From Selenihalanaerobacter shriftii (GTDB lineage: Bacteria; Bacillota; Halanaerobiia; Halobacteroidales; Acetohalobiaceae): a stretch of DNA of 64,000 nucleotides. Positions 17,981-27,086 of this stretch are shown piece by piece; position 1 is the stretch's first letter, and each line of letters begins with the position of its first letter. The notes under the pieces were generated by a model. It was not told the DNA's origin. It saw only the letters and a program-made list of their open reading frames with translations, and made no database searches. The DNA lies in assembly GCF_900167185.1 (NCBI RefSeq), contig NZ_FUWM01000013.1, positions 1-64,000 on the forward strand, read 5' to 3'. The position numbers were made by a program, and so were the translations under genes.

Positions 17981-18928
17981 TTAATCAAATAATACACTAA
18001 CTGACAGGTCTTTAAATATTCTATCAATAGCTTCTCCAAGTAATGGAGCAATTGATAATACATTAACCTTGTCCAATTTTTTCTCATCTGGTAAAGGAAT
18101 GGTATTTGTTACTACTACTTCCTTAATATTTGATTCCTCTAATCTTTCAATTGCTGGACCAGAAAAAACTGGATGAGTACAGCAAGCATAAACTTCTCTA
18201 GCACCTCGTTCTTTTAAAGCCTTAGCTGCTTGCGTAATAGTCCCTGCTGTATCAATCATGTCATCTAATAAGATTACATTTTTATCATTGACATCTCCGA
18301 TAATATTCATTACCTCTGACACATTAGGTTTTGGTCGTCTTTTATCAATAATAGCTATTGAAGTATTAAGTCTTTCAGCAAAATCTCGCGTTCTTTTTAC
18401 AGCACCTACATCTGGAGACACAACAATATTCTCATCTAAATCTTTACTTAAGAAATATTCTGCCAAAATAGGAGCACCTAATAAGTGATCAACAGGGATA
18501 TCAAAGAAACCTTGGATTTGAGCAGCATGAAGATCAATTGCAACTAACCTATCTGCTCCGGCAGATGCTAATAAATTAGATATTAGCTTAGCGGAAATAG
18601 GATCTCTAGGTTTAGCCTTTCTATCCTGTCGTGCATATCCAAAATACGGTACTACTGCTGTAATACTACGAGCAGAAGCTCTCTTTAATGCATCAACCAT
18701 GACTAGCAATTCCATAATATTCTCATTTACTGGAGCACTAGTTGGTTGAACAACAAATACATCTGATCCTCTTACACTCTCTACAATACTAACGCCAATC
18801 TCCCCATCACTAAATCTGAAAACATCAGAATCAACTAATGTAGTTCCTAAATAATCACAAATTTCTCTAGCTAACTTGGGGTTTGAGTTACCTGCAAATA
18901 CTTTTAACCTCTCTTTCTTTGATACCAT
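17981..18928 (-). CDS. prs: Ribose-phosphate pyrophosphokinase
   Basis: 315 residues. It contains the binding loop [33 protein letters not shown] and the PRPP loop [14 protein letters not shown]. It makes PRPP from ribose-5-phosphate and ATP for nucleotide, His and Trp synthesis. Located 70 bp after glmU, the standard glmU-prs pair. Ribosome site AGGAGGGCAAATTTATC. Confidence 0.97.
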   Translation of the reverse strand: MVSKKERLKVFAGNSNPKLAREICDYLGTTLVDSDVFRFSDGEIGVSIVESVRGSDVFVVQPTSAPVNENIMELLVMVDALKRASARSITAVVPYFGYARQDRKAKPRDPISAKLISNLLASAGADRLVAIDLHAAQIQGFFDIPVDHLLGAPILAEYFLSKDLDENIVVSPDVGAVKRTRDFAERLNTSIAIIDKRRPKPNVSEVMNIIGDVNDKNVILLDDMIDTAGTITQAAKALKERGAREVYACCTHPVFSGPAIERLEESNIKEVVVTNTIPLPDEKKLDKVNVLSIAPLLGEAIDRIFKDLSVSVLFD

Positions 18929-18998
18929 GATAAATTTGCCCTCCTGTCTAATTTTGCCTTATTATCTTCTCTATAGATTAATATTAATTACTTAACTC

Positions 18999-20354
18999 TT
19001 AATCTCCCTCAGATTCTTTTTCAATTGCTGGAACTCCTAATACCAGAGTGCTTTCTTCCACATCTTTAGTAACCACTGAGCCGGCTCCTGTTATAGCATT
19101 TTGACCAATATGAATTGGTGCGACTAAAGTAGAATTACTACCTATGAATACTCCATCTTTTATTACAGTTTGATGTTTTGCTTCACCATCATAATTAGCA
19201 GTAATAGTTCCTGCTCCTATATTAACTCCTTGACCAATAATTGTATCGCCTATGTAACTTAAATGTGGCACCTTACTTTTATCTCCAACTTTAGATTTTT
19301 TAATTTCTACAAAATCACCAACTTTTGCCTCAGATCCAATTTCAGCTCCAGGTCTTAAGTAAGCAAATGGGCCTACCATTGTTTTGTCTCCTACCTTTGC
19401 TTCCTTGATTACTGAATTTTGAACTTCTACCTCAGACCCTAATTCAGAATCAATTATTCTACTTTGAGGGCCAATAGTAGAACATTCACCTATCTTAGTA
19501 TCACCTTCTAGCATAGCAAATGGATAAATAATCGTATCTTGACCTATCTCCACTTCATCATCAATAAATGTATTCTTAGGATCAATGATTGTCACTCCAA
19601 AGTCTAAATGTCGATTACATATTCGTTTTCGCAAAACTTCTTCTGCTTTAGCCAAATGTCGTCTATTATTAACTCCTAGAGTCTCTGCTTCATCTTTAGT
19701 AATTACAGCAGTAACTTTATTCCCTTGATTTTTAAATATCTCAATAATATCGGTTAAATAGTACTCCCCTTGAGCATTATCTGTATCAAGTTCATCTAAT
19801 GCTGAGAATAAAAGTTGACTATCAAAACAATAAGTTCCAGTATTAACCTCATTTATTTCTGCCTGCTTAACAGTAGCATCTTTATCCTCTACAATCTTAA
19901 CTACTTCCCCTTTTTGACCCCTTACTATTCTACCATACCCAGTTGGGTCATCTACTTTAGTAGTCAGAATCGTAGCTGCTGCTGACTTTTCTTGTTGGCT
20001 TTTGGTTAAAAGTTCTAAAGTCTCTGCCGTTAATAATGGGGTATCTCCACATAGAACTAAAACTGAACCCGTAAAATCTGATAATAATTCTTCTGCTTGC
20101 ATTACTGCATGACCAGTTCCAAGTTGTTGATTTTGATAAGCAAAATCTATATTTATATCTTCTAATTCTTCTTCAACTAATTCTCCTTTATGACCAATAA
20201 CCGCAACATTCTGTACCGGATTTAAATTCTGAGCCGTCGAAATAATATGTTCAACCATAGACTTCCCACAGACTTGATGTAACACCTTTGGAAGTTCAGA
20301 CTTCATTCTAGTCCCCTTACCTGCAGCTAAAATAACTGTAGCCAATTTAACCAT
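18999..20354 (-). CDS. glmU: Bifunctional UDP-N-acetylglucosamine pyrophosphorylase / glucosamine-1-phosphate N-acetyltransferase
   Basis: 451 residues. The N-terminal nucleotidyltransferase shows VILAAGKGTRMKSELPKVLH and LCGDTPLL. The C-terminal half is a left-handed beta helix of hexapeptide repeats (VGPFAYLRPGAEIG, YIGDTIIGQGVNIGAG). It acetylates GlcN-1-P and then makes UDP-GlcNAc for wall synthesis. It is preceded by the exonuclease-like gene (20 bp), with which it likely shares a transcript. Confidence 0.97.
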   Translation of the reverse strand: MVKLATVILAAGKGTRMKSELPKVLHQVCGKSMVEHIISTAQNLNPVQNVAVIGHKGELVEEELEDINIDFAYQNQQLGTGHAVMQAEELLSDFTGSVLVLCGDTPLLTAETLELLTKSQQEKSAAATILTTKVDDPTGYGRIVRGQKGEVVKIVEDKDATVKQAEINEVNTGTYCFDSQLLFSALDELDTDNAQGEYYLTDIIEIFKNQGNKVTAVITKDEAETLGVNNRRHLAKAEEVLRKRICNRHLDFGVTIIDPKNTFIDDEVEIGQDTIIYPFAMLEGDTKIGECSTIGPQSRIIDSELGSEVEVQNSVIKEAKVGDKTMVGPFAYLRPGAEIGSEAKVGDFVEIKKSKVGDKSKVPHLSYIGDTIIGQGVNIGAGTITANYDGEAKHQTVIKDGVFIGSNSTLVAPIHIGQNAITGAGSVVTKDVEESTLVLGVPAIEKESEGD

Positions 20355-20374
20355 TCCTGAGAACCTCCTCTAAA

Positions 20375-21205
20375 TTAATCAGATAAAATCGAGTCAAAGC
20401 TTATCTTCTCCCAATTACTTTCCTTTATTAACCTATCTATTTTTAATCCTGATCTAACAGTAGGAATCTCTCCTGTCATTAAATATTCACGAGTATAAAT
20501 GGGATATAGAGCGTCCCTCAATCCATATTTAATAAAGAGTTCCAAGTCTTGATAAGCAGTGAATAGACCAATAGTAGTTTCTCTAAATATCTCTTTAATT
20601 ATCTTATCTAAACTAGCTCCACCAATGATATTAGCTACGTTACTATTACGCACCATATATAAAGTATCATCATAATTATGTAATTCTGGGATTTCTGCTC
20701 CATATGCCTCTTCTAAAATAGTTATATCACAGTTAAAATTATGTCCTACTAATATATCCGGTTTAAAACTAGTAATTATCTCCCTTAATAATTCTATTCC
20801 ATCTATTATCGATAAAGAATCAGCTAAGTCCTGATTAGTAAATATTATGCCTGTTTCTAACCATTCATCATATTCTCGAATTGCATATTGAATAGAATCC
20901 AGGTCACTCCATAAATATTCTGTGTCAACACACATAATCCTTCTAGCTTTAGGATATTTACTTAATTTAGATGAATGTTTTGGTGTAGTTAATCTATCAT
21001 AAGTTTGATCCAATTGCTTTAATTGAACCATAGTCTTACTTTCTAAATCCTTAATTCCTATTACATTTCCAATCTTTCTTAATGAAGCATCTTTAAACTT
21101 ATCTTCAGTTGGAAAAGATTTAAGAACCCTTTTTAACCTTTTACCCCTACCTAAAATAGTAGCTAATTTATGTTTATAAAGGTCATCCTGATTTAAATAA
21201 CCCAT
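20375..21205 (-). CDS. DEDDy-type 3'-5' exonuclease-fold protein, function unknown
   Basis: 276 residues. The C-terminal two thirds carry the three exonuclease motifs: DTEYLW (ExoI, DxE, about 92), GHNFNCDITIL (ExoII) and YGLRDALY (ExoIII, YxxxD, the DEDDy form). An N-terminal helical part of about 85 residues includes RKIGNVIGI, a possible helix-hairpin-helix. The fold acts on DNA or RNA 3' ends; the substrate here is unknown. ATG at 21205 is chosen (AAGG 8 nt upstream) over GTG at 21214. It stands between spoVG and glmU, where other spore formers have no such gene. Confidence 0.72.
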   Translation of the reverse strand: MGYLNQDDLYKHKLATILGRGKRLKRVLKSFPTEDKFKDASLRKIGNVIGIKDLESKTMVQLKQLDQTYDRLTTPKHSSKLSKYPKARRIMCVDTEYLWSDLDSIQYAIREYDEWLETGIIFTNQDLADSLSIIDGIELLREIITSFKPDILVGHNFNCDITILEEAYGAEIPELHNYDDTLYMVRNSNVANIIGGASLDKIIKEIFRETTIGLFTAYQDLELFIKYGLRDALYPIYTREYLMTGEIPTVRSGLKIDRLIKESNWEKISFDSILSD

Positions 21206-21303
21206 TTTTAGCACCTTCCTGGCAACTTCTTAAAAACTAAACTAGAAGCAGGTCATAATTTAGACCTAACCTAATTATATCTTTAAATTTAAAATATTTA
21301 TGC

Positions 21304-21333
21304 AAATAAAAAATGGAGCAATTGCTCCATTTT
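21304..21333 (-). terminator. Terminator or attenuator hairpin after spoVG
   Basis: A perfect 24-bp palindrome (21310-21333) followed on the minus strand by TTTTTTATTTG. A sigma-A promoter lies about 115 bp upstream of it, after the spoVG stop. Confidence 0.8.
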
Positions 21334-21418
21334 AAGTGGAAAAAGTTGGAACAAGAAATCATCATCTCATCCCTACAATATAACAATTACTAATTATAAA
21401 AATCATTATCTAATAACA
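21304..21418 (-). ncRNA. Candidate small RNA or leader between spoVG and the exonuclease-like gene
   Basis: A near-consensus sigma-A promoter (-35 TTGACA 21448-21453, 17-bp spacer, -10 TATAAT 21425-21430) points left and would start near 21418. About 85 nt later the transcript meets a strong intrinsic terminator. The unit is therefore a short RNA of about 115 nt, or an attenuated leader of the exonuclease-glmU operon. No convincing ORF or known riboswitch was seen in it. Inference from promoter and terminator only. Confidence 0.45.
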
Positions 21419-21424
21419 GGAAAC

Positions 21425-21453
21425 ATTATAACAATTAAATAATTCTATGTCAA
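21425..21453 (-). promoter_or_regulatory. Sigma-A promoter downstream of spoVG
   Basis: TTGACA, 17 bp, TATAAT on the minus strand; both boxes match the consensus exactly. Confidence 0.75.
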
Positions 21454-21513
21454 GTTTATTGTATGTAATTTAAGGAAAAAGTATTAGCAATTGTATTTTA
21501 AAATACTAAAGAT

Positions 21514-21768
21514 TTAAGCCAATTTCTCATAAGCGTTCAAAATTCGTTCTTGAATCTTTGCTCTAACTTCAGCTTTAACTGGATGAGCTATATCTACATA
21601 ATCACCGTTAGAACGTTTCCGGCTAGGCATAGAAATAAATAGACCATTCTTACCTTCAACTATTTTTAATCCCTTTACTACAAAGGAATCATCAAAAGTG
21701 ATAGATGCAAATGCTTTGGTCTTACCGTCTGAATCTAATTTTTTAATTCTAACATCTGTTATATCCAA
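21514..21768 (-). CDS. spoVG: Septation/RNA-binding regulator SpoVG
   Basis: 84 residues; ITDVRIKKL, AFASITFDDSFVVKGLKI, GLFISMPSRKR and DIAHPVKAE are the SpoVG pattern. SpoVG proteins bind nucleic acid and affect septation and many regulated genes. TTG at 21768 is taken as start: it is 8 nt after GGGGG and gives the family's N-terminus (xDITDVR, like MEVTDVR in Bacillus). An in-frame GTG at 21777 overlaps the ribosome site. A sigma-A promoter lies just upstream. Confidence 0.96.
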   Translation of the reverse strand: MDITDVRIKKLDSDGKTKAFASITFDDSFVVKGLKIVEGKNGLFISMPSRKRSNGDYVDIAHPVKAEVRAKIQERILNAYEKLA

Positions 21769-21801
21769 TGATCCCACCCCCTTATCTGCTAATTTAAACC
21801 C

Positions 21802-21831
21802 AGTATATCACGAACATATATTCGATGTCAA
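21802..21831 (-). promoter_or_regulatory. Sigma-A promoter of spoVG
   Basis: TTGACA (21826-21831), 18-bp spacer, TATACT (21802-21807) on the minus strand, about 30 bp upstream of the spoVG ribosome site. In Bacillus spoVG is read by sigma-H; here a good vegetative promoter is visible. Confidence 0.7.
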
Positions 21832-21867
21832 GTTTTTCCAGATAATTTATGTAAGAAATATTTTTAA

Positions 21868-23457
21868 TTATTTATGACGGTTTTTTAATACTTTTCCTGG
21901 CAATTTAGATGTATGCTTAGAATCTTTTATAATGAATTCTCCATTAACTAATGAATATTTAACACCTTGAGCATACTGATGGGGATTTTGATAAGTAGCT
22001 TTATCTTTTAATTCGTTTAAATCAAAAATAACTAAATCGGCTTTTAACCCTTCATCTATTCTCCCTCTATCAGTTAATGCTAACTTCTTAGCAGGTAAAT
22101 AAGTCATCTTTTTAATAGCTTCCTCTAAAGTGATGACTTTTTCTTTCTTTACAAATTGATTTATTACTTTAGGAAAAGTTCCATAAGCTCTAGGATGTGG
22201 TTTTCCTTGATTTAAAATTCCATCTTTAGACCTGGTTAATGCATCTGAACCAATCATGCTTTTAGGGAAAGTCAAGACTCTTTCTAAATCCTCTTTACAG
22301 ATTGAAAATTTAACCATACTAACTTTTAATTCCTCATTGATTAATAAATCAATAACTACTTCAGCTGGATCATTTCCTTTTTCTTTGGCTATCTCAGCTA
22401 CACTCTTGCCTTCTAAATACTTATTATATTCTTTATCAACTTCAGCAATTAATATCTTTTCCCATGATTCTTTTTCTTTTCTTTCTTCTTCCCAATATTC
22501 TTTTATCTGCTCCACAACTTTTTCATCATTTAAACGTTGAATGACTTTTTGACTCCCTCCTTCTTTTACTCTTGAAGGTAAAAGAGCAGATAAACCTGTA
22601 GATGTTGCTAAATAAGGGTATACATCACAATCAATATCCAATCCTATTTGATTAGCCTCAGTTATTAATTGTAATGTCTGCTTAACCTTCCCCCAATTCT
22701 TTTTACCATTGGCTTTATGATGAGAAAGCTGCACTGAAACCTGAGCCTCTTTACCTATCTTAATAGCTTCTTTCACAGCTGTAATTAACCTGTCTCCCTC
22801 ATCCCGTAAATGAGTAGCATAAATTCCTCCATATTCTGAAACTACTTTAGCTAATTCTATTAATTCTTTTGTCTGTGCATAAGAGGATGGAGGATAAATT
22901 AAACCTGTAGATATACCCCAAGCTCCTTGTTCCATAGCTGTAGTCAGTAATTCTTTCATTTCTTCTAATTGATCAACCGTAGGTCTGCTAATATCATCAC
23001 CCATTATTGATTTTCTTAATAATCCATGACCTACTAAAGAAACCACATTGACTGCACATCCCTGGGTGTTTATCTCTTTAAAATAACCAGCCATATCTCT
23101 CCAACTTAATTCTAGATTATATTTCATTGCACTACTTCTAACTGAATCTACAGCTTGCCTAGCCATAGGAGCTGCCGAAGAGCCGCAATTACCTAGAACT
23201 TCTGTAGTTACTCCTTGATATATTTTCCCTGTTGCTTTAGGGTTAACGAGAACTGAAAGGTCTGAATGTGAATGTATATCTATAAAGCCTGGAGCTACAG
23301 TTAATCCAGTAATATCATACTCTTCTAAAGCTTTAACGTCTTTTAAATCCCCCACTTTGCTAATTAATTCATCTTTAATCCCAATATCAGCCCGAAATCT
23401 CCCTTGACCACTGCCATCTATTATCATACCTCCGCTTAATTTTAAATCTAATTCCAT
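21868..23457 (-). CDS. N-acyl-D-amino-acid deacylase-type amidohydrolase
   Basis: 529 residues. The metal-dependent amidohydrolase fold starts with GLTVAPGFIDIHSHSD (HxH), then GNCGSSAAP, YATHLRDEGDRL, QLSHHKANGKKNWGK and a C-terminal GLKADLVIFD. The D-aminoacylase subfamily frees D-amino acids from N-acyl forms. Possible use here is recycling of D-amino-acid compounds of the wall, which is inference. Ribosome site AAAGGAGATTGAG. It lies between the GlnR-like regulator and spoVG. Confidence 0.87.
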   Translation of the reverse strand: MELDLKLSGGMIIDGSGQGRFRADIGIKDELISKVGDLKDVKALEEYDITGLTVAPGFIDIHSHSDLSVLVNPKATGKIYQGVTTEVLGNCGSSAAPMARQAVDSVRSSAMKYNLELSWRDMAGYFKEINTQGCAVNVVSLVGHGLLRKSIMGDDISRPTVDQLEEMKELLTTAMEQGAWGISTGLIYPPSSYAQTKELIELAKVVSEYGGIYATHLRDEGDRLITAVKEAIKIGKEAQVSVQLSHHKANGKKNWGKVKQTLQLITEANQIGLDIDCDVYPYLATSTGLSALLPSRVKEGGSQKVIQRLNDEKVVEQIKEYWEEERKEKESWEKILIAEVDKEYNKYLEGKSVAEIAKEKGNDPAEVVIDLLINEELKVSMVKFSICKEDLERVLTFPKSMIGSDALTRSKDGILNQGKPHPRAYGTFPKVINQFVKKEKVITLEEAIKKMTYLPAKKLALTDRGRIDEGLKADLVIFDLNELKDKATYQNPHQYAQGVKYSLVNGEFIIKDSKHTSKLPGKVLKNRHK

Positions 23458-23500
23458 CTCAATCTCCTTTCTAGCTCGTTTTTAAATAGTTGTCCTAACT

Positions 23501-23531
23501 AAAAAAGGACTCCTCATTAAATGAGAAGCCC
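23501..23531 (-). terminator. Terminator after the MerR-type regulator
   Basis: An 11-bp stem (23507-23517 with 23521-23531, two G-T pairs), followed on the minus strand by TTTTTTAG. Confidence 0.85.
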
Positions 23532-23537
23532 TAAAAA

Positions 23538-23930
23538 TCAATCATCTTTATTTTCTTTCTTTTCACTCAACAACTCCATTAACTCAGCTCGATTGGAAAC
23601 CGGATATAGAGAAGTTAATTTCTTCTTGCTTACCTTAACATCATCTATTATCTCACTAGAGTTTAGCTCTTCCTTCTTTTCATTTTTATTTGAAATCTTT
23701 CCTAATTGCTCTTGAATGCCGGCAATATTTAACCCTGCATCTAATAATTCTTTTACTTTATTTAATCGTTCTATATCTTTTTGAGAATAAATTCTCTGAT
23801 TACCTTTAGTTCTGGCTGGCTTAACTAACTCCATTTTTTCATAATAACGGATCTGTCGTCCTGTCAAACCAGTCATATCTTTAACTACTCCAATTGAATA
23901 GACTGGAATCCTAGGATCAATATCGGCCAT
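23538..23930 (-). CDS. MerR-family regulator, GlnR-like
   Basis: 130 residues. The winged-helix domain (about 10-80) reads YSIGVVKDMTGLTGRQIRYY, then LVKPARTKGNQRIYS, close to GlnR/TnrA of Bacillus. LLDAGLNIAGIQEQL is also GlnR-like; the C-terminal tail differs. GlnR controls nitrogen genes together with glutamine synthetase, but no glnA is beside it here. A palindrome overlaps its -10 box, so autoregulation is likely. Confidence 0.85.
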   Translation of the reverse strand: MADIDPRIPVYSIGVVKDMTGLTGRQIRYYEKMELVKPARTKGNQRIYSQKDIERLNKVKELLDAGLNIAGIQEQLGKISNKNEKKEELNSSEIIDDVKVSKKKLTSLYPVSNRAELMELLSEKKENKDD

Positions 23931-23966
23931 TCATCTCAACTCCTTTAATTCCTCTATTATTTCTCC

Positions 23967-23985
23967 TATGTATAGTATATACATA
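23967..23985. promoter_or_regulatory. Operator-like palindrome in the GlnR-like gene promoter
   Basis: TATGTATA-gta-TATACATA, overlapping the -10 box of the minus-strand promoter at 23983-24011. This is the usual place for MerR-family autoregulation. Confidence 0.5.
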
Positions 23986-24011
23986 CTAACAAAAATTGGT
24001 CATCATGTCAA
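23983..24011 (-). promoter_or_regulatory. Sigma-A promoter of the GlnR-like gene
   Basis: TTGACA (24006-24011), 17-bp spacer, TAGTAT (23983-23988), reading left. Confidence 0.6.
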
Positions 24012-24117
24012 TTGCCTAATTTCAAATAATAATACAATATATACTCACATTTTATCTTCTATAACATATTATATTATTGCTAGATTAACTTTAATACATT
24101 AAGGAGGAAGATTTTAA

Positions 24118-25212
24118 ATGGAAAAGGGTAAGATTACTAATCTGTTTCCTGGTGGCAATACTGCTCAAGGTTTTTATTCTTTTTATGAATACCTACCTTA
24201 TAAAGCTGAACGTATTTTTATTATCAAAGGTGGACCAGGTACTGGCAAATCTACATTTATGAAAAAAATCGGTAAAATTATGGTAGAAGAAGGCTTCAAT
24301 ATTGAATACCATTGGTGTTCATCTGATAATAATTCATTAGATGGGCTAGTGATTAAAGAACTGAATGTCGCTTTTTTAGACGGAACTGCTCCTCACTTAG
24401 TAGATCCTAAAACTCCTGGAGTAATAGATGAAATTATAAACTTAGGACGTTACTGGGATAGTCAACTTTTGCAAAACAGCAAAGAAAGAATTCAAGAATT
24501 AAATAATAAAATCTGGAGTTCTTTTCAAGATGCTTATAAATATTTAGCAATAGCTAAATTAACTCATGATGAATGGGAATCTTATTACATAGAAGCTATG
24601 GATTTTCAACAAGCAAATCAAAAAACAGCAAACTTAATTACGGAAATAATTGGTGACAAAGCTATTGCTAAAAAACCTGGAGAAATCAGAAGACTATTTG
24701 CAAGTGCTTTAACCCCCCAAGGACCAGTAGATTATCTGGCTAATATTACTGCTGATGTAAAAACACGCTATATAATCAACGGAAAACCAGGTACAGGTAA
24801 AGCTACTTTGACTAAGAAAATAGCTGAAGCCGCTTTACAAAGAGGTTATGATGTGCAGTTCTATCATTGTTCTTTTGACCCAGAAAGTATTGATACTATT
24901 GTAATTCCTGAGCTTAGTGTAGCTGTTATTGATGGCACAGCACCTCACGAAATAAATCCAGCAAGTGAGGATGACAAAGTCATAAACATGTTAGACTGTA
25001 TTGAACAAAAAACAATTACTGAATTTGAATCAGATATCAGTGACGTTAAAGAACGTTATAATAAATTAATGTCTAAAGCAATTGCCAAAATTGCCAAAGC
25101 CAAAGAACTTCATGATGATTTAGAGGAATATTACATAGAAGCCATGGATTTTGAATCAATTGATCAGTTGATGCAAGAAATAGTGTCCGATTTATTAAGT
25201 AAAACAGATTAA
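24118..25212 (+). CDS. PRK06851-type ATPase with a duplicated P-loop domain
   Basis: 364 residues made of two similar halves. The first has Walker A KGGPGTGKSTFMKK (about 38-51), the second NGKPGTGKATLTKK (about 220-233), each followed by HWCSSDN or YHCSFDP and an A(F/V)xDGTAPH motif. The second Walker A has Ala instead of Ser/Thr at the usual place (GKA then T). The family occurs in Firmicutes and its function is not known to me. It is the only plus-strand gene in the left half. Ribosome site AAGGAGGAAGATTTTAA. Confidence 0.75.
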   Translation: MEKGKITNLFPGGNTAQGFYSFYEYLPYKAERIFIIKGGPGTGKSTFMKKIGKIMVEEGFNIEYHWCSSDNNSLDGLVIKELNVAFLDGTAPHLVDPKTPGVIDEIINLGRYWDSQLLQNSKERIQELNNKIWSSFQDAYKYLAIAKLTHDEWESYYIEAMDFQQANQKTANLITEIIGDKAIAKKPGEIRRLFASALTPQGPVDYLANITADVKTRYIINGKPGTGKATLTKKIAEAALQRGYDVQFYHCSFDPESIDTIVIPELSVAVIDGTAPHEINPASEDDKVINMLDCIEQKTITEFESDISDVKERYNKLMSKAIAKIAKAKELHDDLEEYYIEAMDFESIDQLMQEIVSDLLSKTD

Positions 25213-25223
25213 TATAATTGAAT

Positions 25224-25346
25224 ATAGTCGATATGTTTCTATATTTATTATTAATTGCATCTCCTATTTCACTCCACCCTTAGATCAACTTTTTAATCTC
25301 CATAGGTCAAGTTGATTTAAGAGTTTAGTAGAAACATATTGACTAT
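25224..25346. repeat. Nested inverted repeat between convergent genes
   Basis: Outer arms of 17 bp (25224-25240 and 25330-25346, one mismatch) enclose inner arms of 13 bp (25279-25291 and 25309-25321, one G-T). The whole folds to a long cruciform-like or RNA structure of 123 nt. It has no U-run as expected of an ordinary terminator and no visible target duplication. Confidence 0.6.
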
Positions 25347-25364
25347 TTACTTCTTTCTAACTAA

Positions 25365-26180
25365 TTAAATAACCCAATCACTGGGTCGAGCTACTACTTC
25401 TTGATTCTTTTCATCTACTCTCTCTAAAGTAATTAGTGAAGTATAATCTGAAACTAACTTATTTTCGGGTTCACTAGTTTCCATTAAAACTCCAATATCT
25501 AAAACCTCAGTTTGAAACTCTTTCATCAAATCCAACATTCCTTTAGCCGTTCCTCCAGCTTTCATGAAATCATCTATAATAATCACTTTAGAGCCAACTT
25601 GCAATGCCCTCCTAGATAAAGACATAGTCTCTATTTTTTTAGAAGAACCTGTCACATAATTAATACTAACTACTGACCCCTCTGTTACTCTATTATCCTT
25701 TCTAACGCTGATCACTGGTAAATTCATAGCTCTAGCTGTAGCTAAGGCTATAGGGATCCCTTTAGTTTCTATAGTAATTATGTAATCAACATCTAAGTCA
25801 GCAAATTTAGTAGCAAAAATCTTTCCTACTTCCATAATTAATTCTGGTGAAAAAATAAGATCAGTCATATATAAAAATCCACCAGGTAAAATTCGCTCTG
25901 CATCAGATAACTGCTGACAAAAATACTTAATAGTTTTTTTAATATCATAATCCGCTTTATCTGGAATAAATCTAACTCCGCCAGCTGCTCCTGAAAGTGT
26001 TTCAATCTTTCCCATATTTTCTGCCGCAAATACTCGTTTAATAATAGCTAAATCTTCGCTAACTGTAGATTTTGCTACATTGAATTTTTCAGCAAAATGA
26101 TTTAAAGAAAATAATCTATATGGTTTATCAACTAAAATTTTAGTAATTGCTACGATCCTTTCGCTTCTTCTCATTTTCAT
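25365..26180 (-). CDS. purR: Pur operon repressor PurR
   Basis: 271 residues. The N-terminal winged helix (RRSERIVAITKILVDKP, about 4-20) precedes a phosphoribosyltransferase-like domain with the PRPP site VIIIDDFMKAGGTAKG. PurR of Gram-positive bacteria binds PurBoxes and is released by PRPP. Start at 26180 is chosen from the family N-terminus (MKMRRSER); the ribosome site GGAAGGAG is about 13 nt away, so a TTG at 26213 remains possible. The cluster ispE-purR-spoVG is as in Bacillus. Confidence 0.93.
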   Translation of the reverse strand: MKMRRSERIVAITKILVDKPYRLFSLNHFAEKFNVAKSTVSEDLAIIKRVFAAENMGKIETLSGAAGGVRFIPDKADYDIKKTIKYFCQQLSDAERILPGGFLYMTDLIFSPELIMEVGKIFATKFADLDVDYIITIETKGIPIALATARAMNLPVISVRKDNRVTEGSVVSINYVTGSSKKIETMSLSRRALQVGSKVIIIDDFMKAGGTAKGMLDLMKEFQTEVLDIGVLMETSEPENKLVSDYTSLITLERVDEKNQEVVARPSDWVI

Positions 26181-26290
26181 CTTTAAACCGGCACTCCTTC
26201 CGAACGTTTCCAATTAATCTTAATTTATTGTTCATTTTTCTCTAAGTATTACGCTAAATCCTGCAAAGAATTAAAAGTTTTTAATCTATT

Positions 26291-27067
26291 TCAACTGTTG
26301 ATGACTATTTTTTGAATTAATTCCAAATCCTCTGGTTTATCAATATCAAAACCTAATTCAGGGTAATCAGTAATAATCGCTTTACAACAACTATTAACTA
26401 ATTCTGAAGCTCTATCTTCTACTTCAGATATGGATAATTGCCCGCAAAGGAGCTTGAATAAGAATTTAAGGCCCAGAATCCGAGTCATTTTTAAAGGATC
26501 TTTGCGATTAGCAATCATACGGTTAATGACAGCTGTCGATTCATTTATTATTTTAGGACTAATTAATGTTAAATTTCCTCCCGTATAAGTACCTTCTTTT
26601 AATTTAACATAAGTTCTCTTTGATTCAGGATACATAGCTAAATTTCTCTCCTTAGAGATTATTGGATAATAAAGATCAGCTTCTACTTGAGATGTCTTAC
26701 ATTTAATAATAAAATCATCAATAGCTTCTCCAGTAACTAGTGGAATATCTGAACTGACTAATAGAAAATGTTGATTATTAGAAAATTCATCAGTAAGTGC
26801 CTGTAGGCCTAGTTTGATATTCTTAACTATATCTTCCTTGCTCTCTATTACTAAATTCGCTCCGTTTGCCAATAAAAGTTTTTCTTCTTCTTTAGGGCCA
26901 ATAACCACGATTTTATTAATCTTTTTAGCCATATTTAACGCTTGTAAAACATAAAGTATCATCGGCCTTTGCATTACCCTCACTAAGGCTTCATAATTAA
27001 TTGTAGATTCCTTAGTGACTAAATTAGTATTCCTAGCTCCAGCCAGGATAACTGCATTATGCTTCAT
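26291..27067 (-). CDS. MobA-like nucleotidyltransferase-fold protein
   Basis: 258 residues. It starts KHNAVILAGARNTN, a variant of the NTP-transferase signature without the usual second Gly-rich stretch, and has LVSSDIPLVTGEAI, the acceptor Asp motif. Such genes lie between ispE and purR in many clostridia; the substrate is not known. ATG at 27067 has GGGG 8 nt upstream; GTG at 27070 is the alternative. It lies 16-20 bp after ispE. Confidence 0.8.
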   Translation of the reverse strand: MKHNAVILAGARNTNLVTKESTINYEALVRVMQRPMILYVLQALNMAKKINKIVVIGPKEEEKLLLANGANLVIESKEDIVKNIKLGLQALTDEFSNNQHFLLVSSDIPLVTGEAIDDFIIKCKTSQVEADLYYPIISKERNLAMYPESKRTYVKLKEGTYTGGNLTLISPKIINESTAVINRMIANRKDPLKMTRILGLKFLFKLLCGQLSISEVEDRASELVNSCCKAIITDYPELGFDIDKPEDLELIQKIVINS

Positions 27068-27086
27068 CACTATATCCCCTTCTTCT

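Noticed and set aside
21310-21400. Short leader peptide ORF in the candidate RNA after spoVG
   Set aside because: An ATG-ATG frame exists but reads through the terminator hairpin and has no convincing ribosome site.
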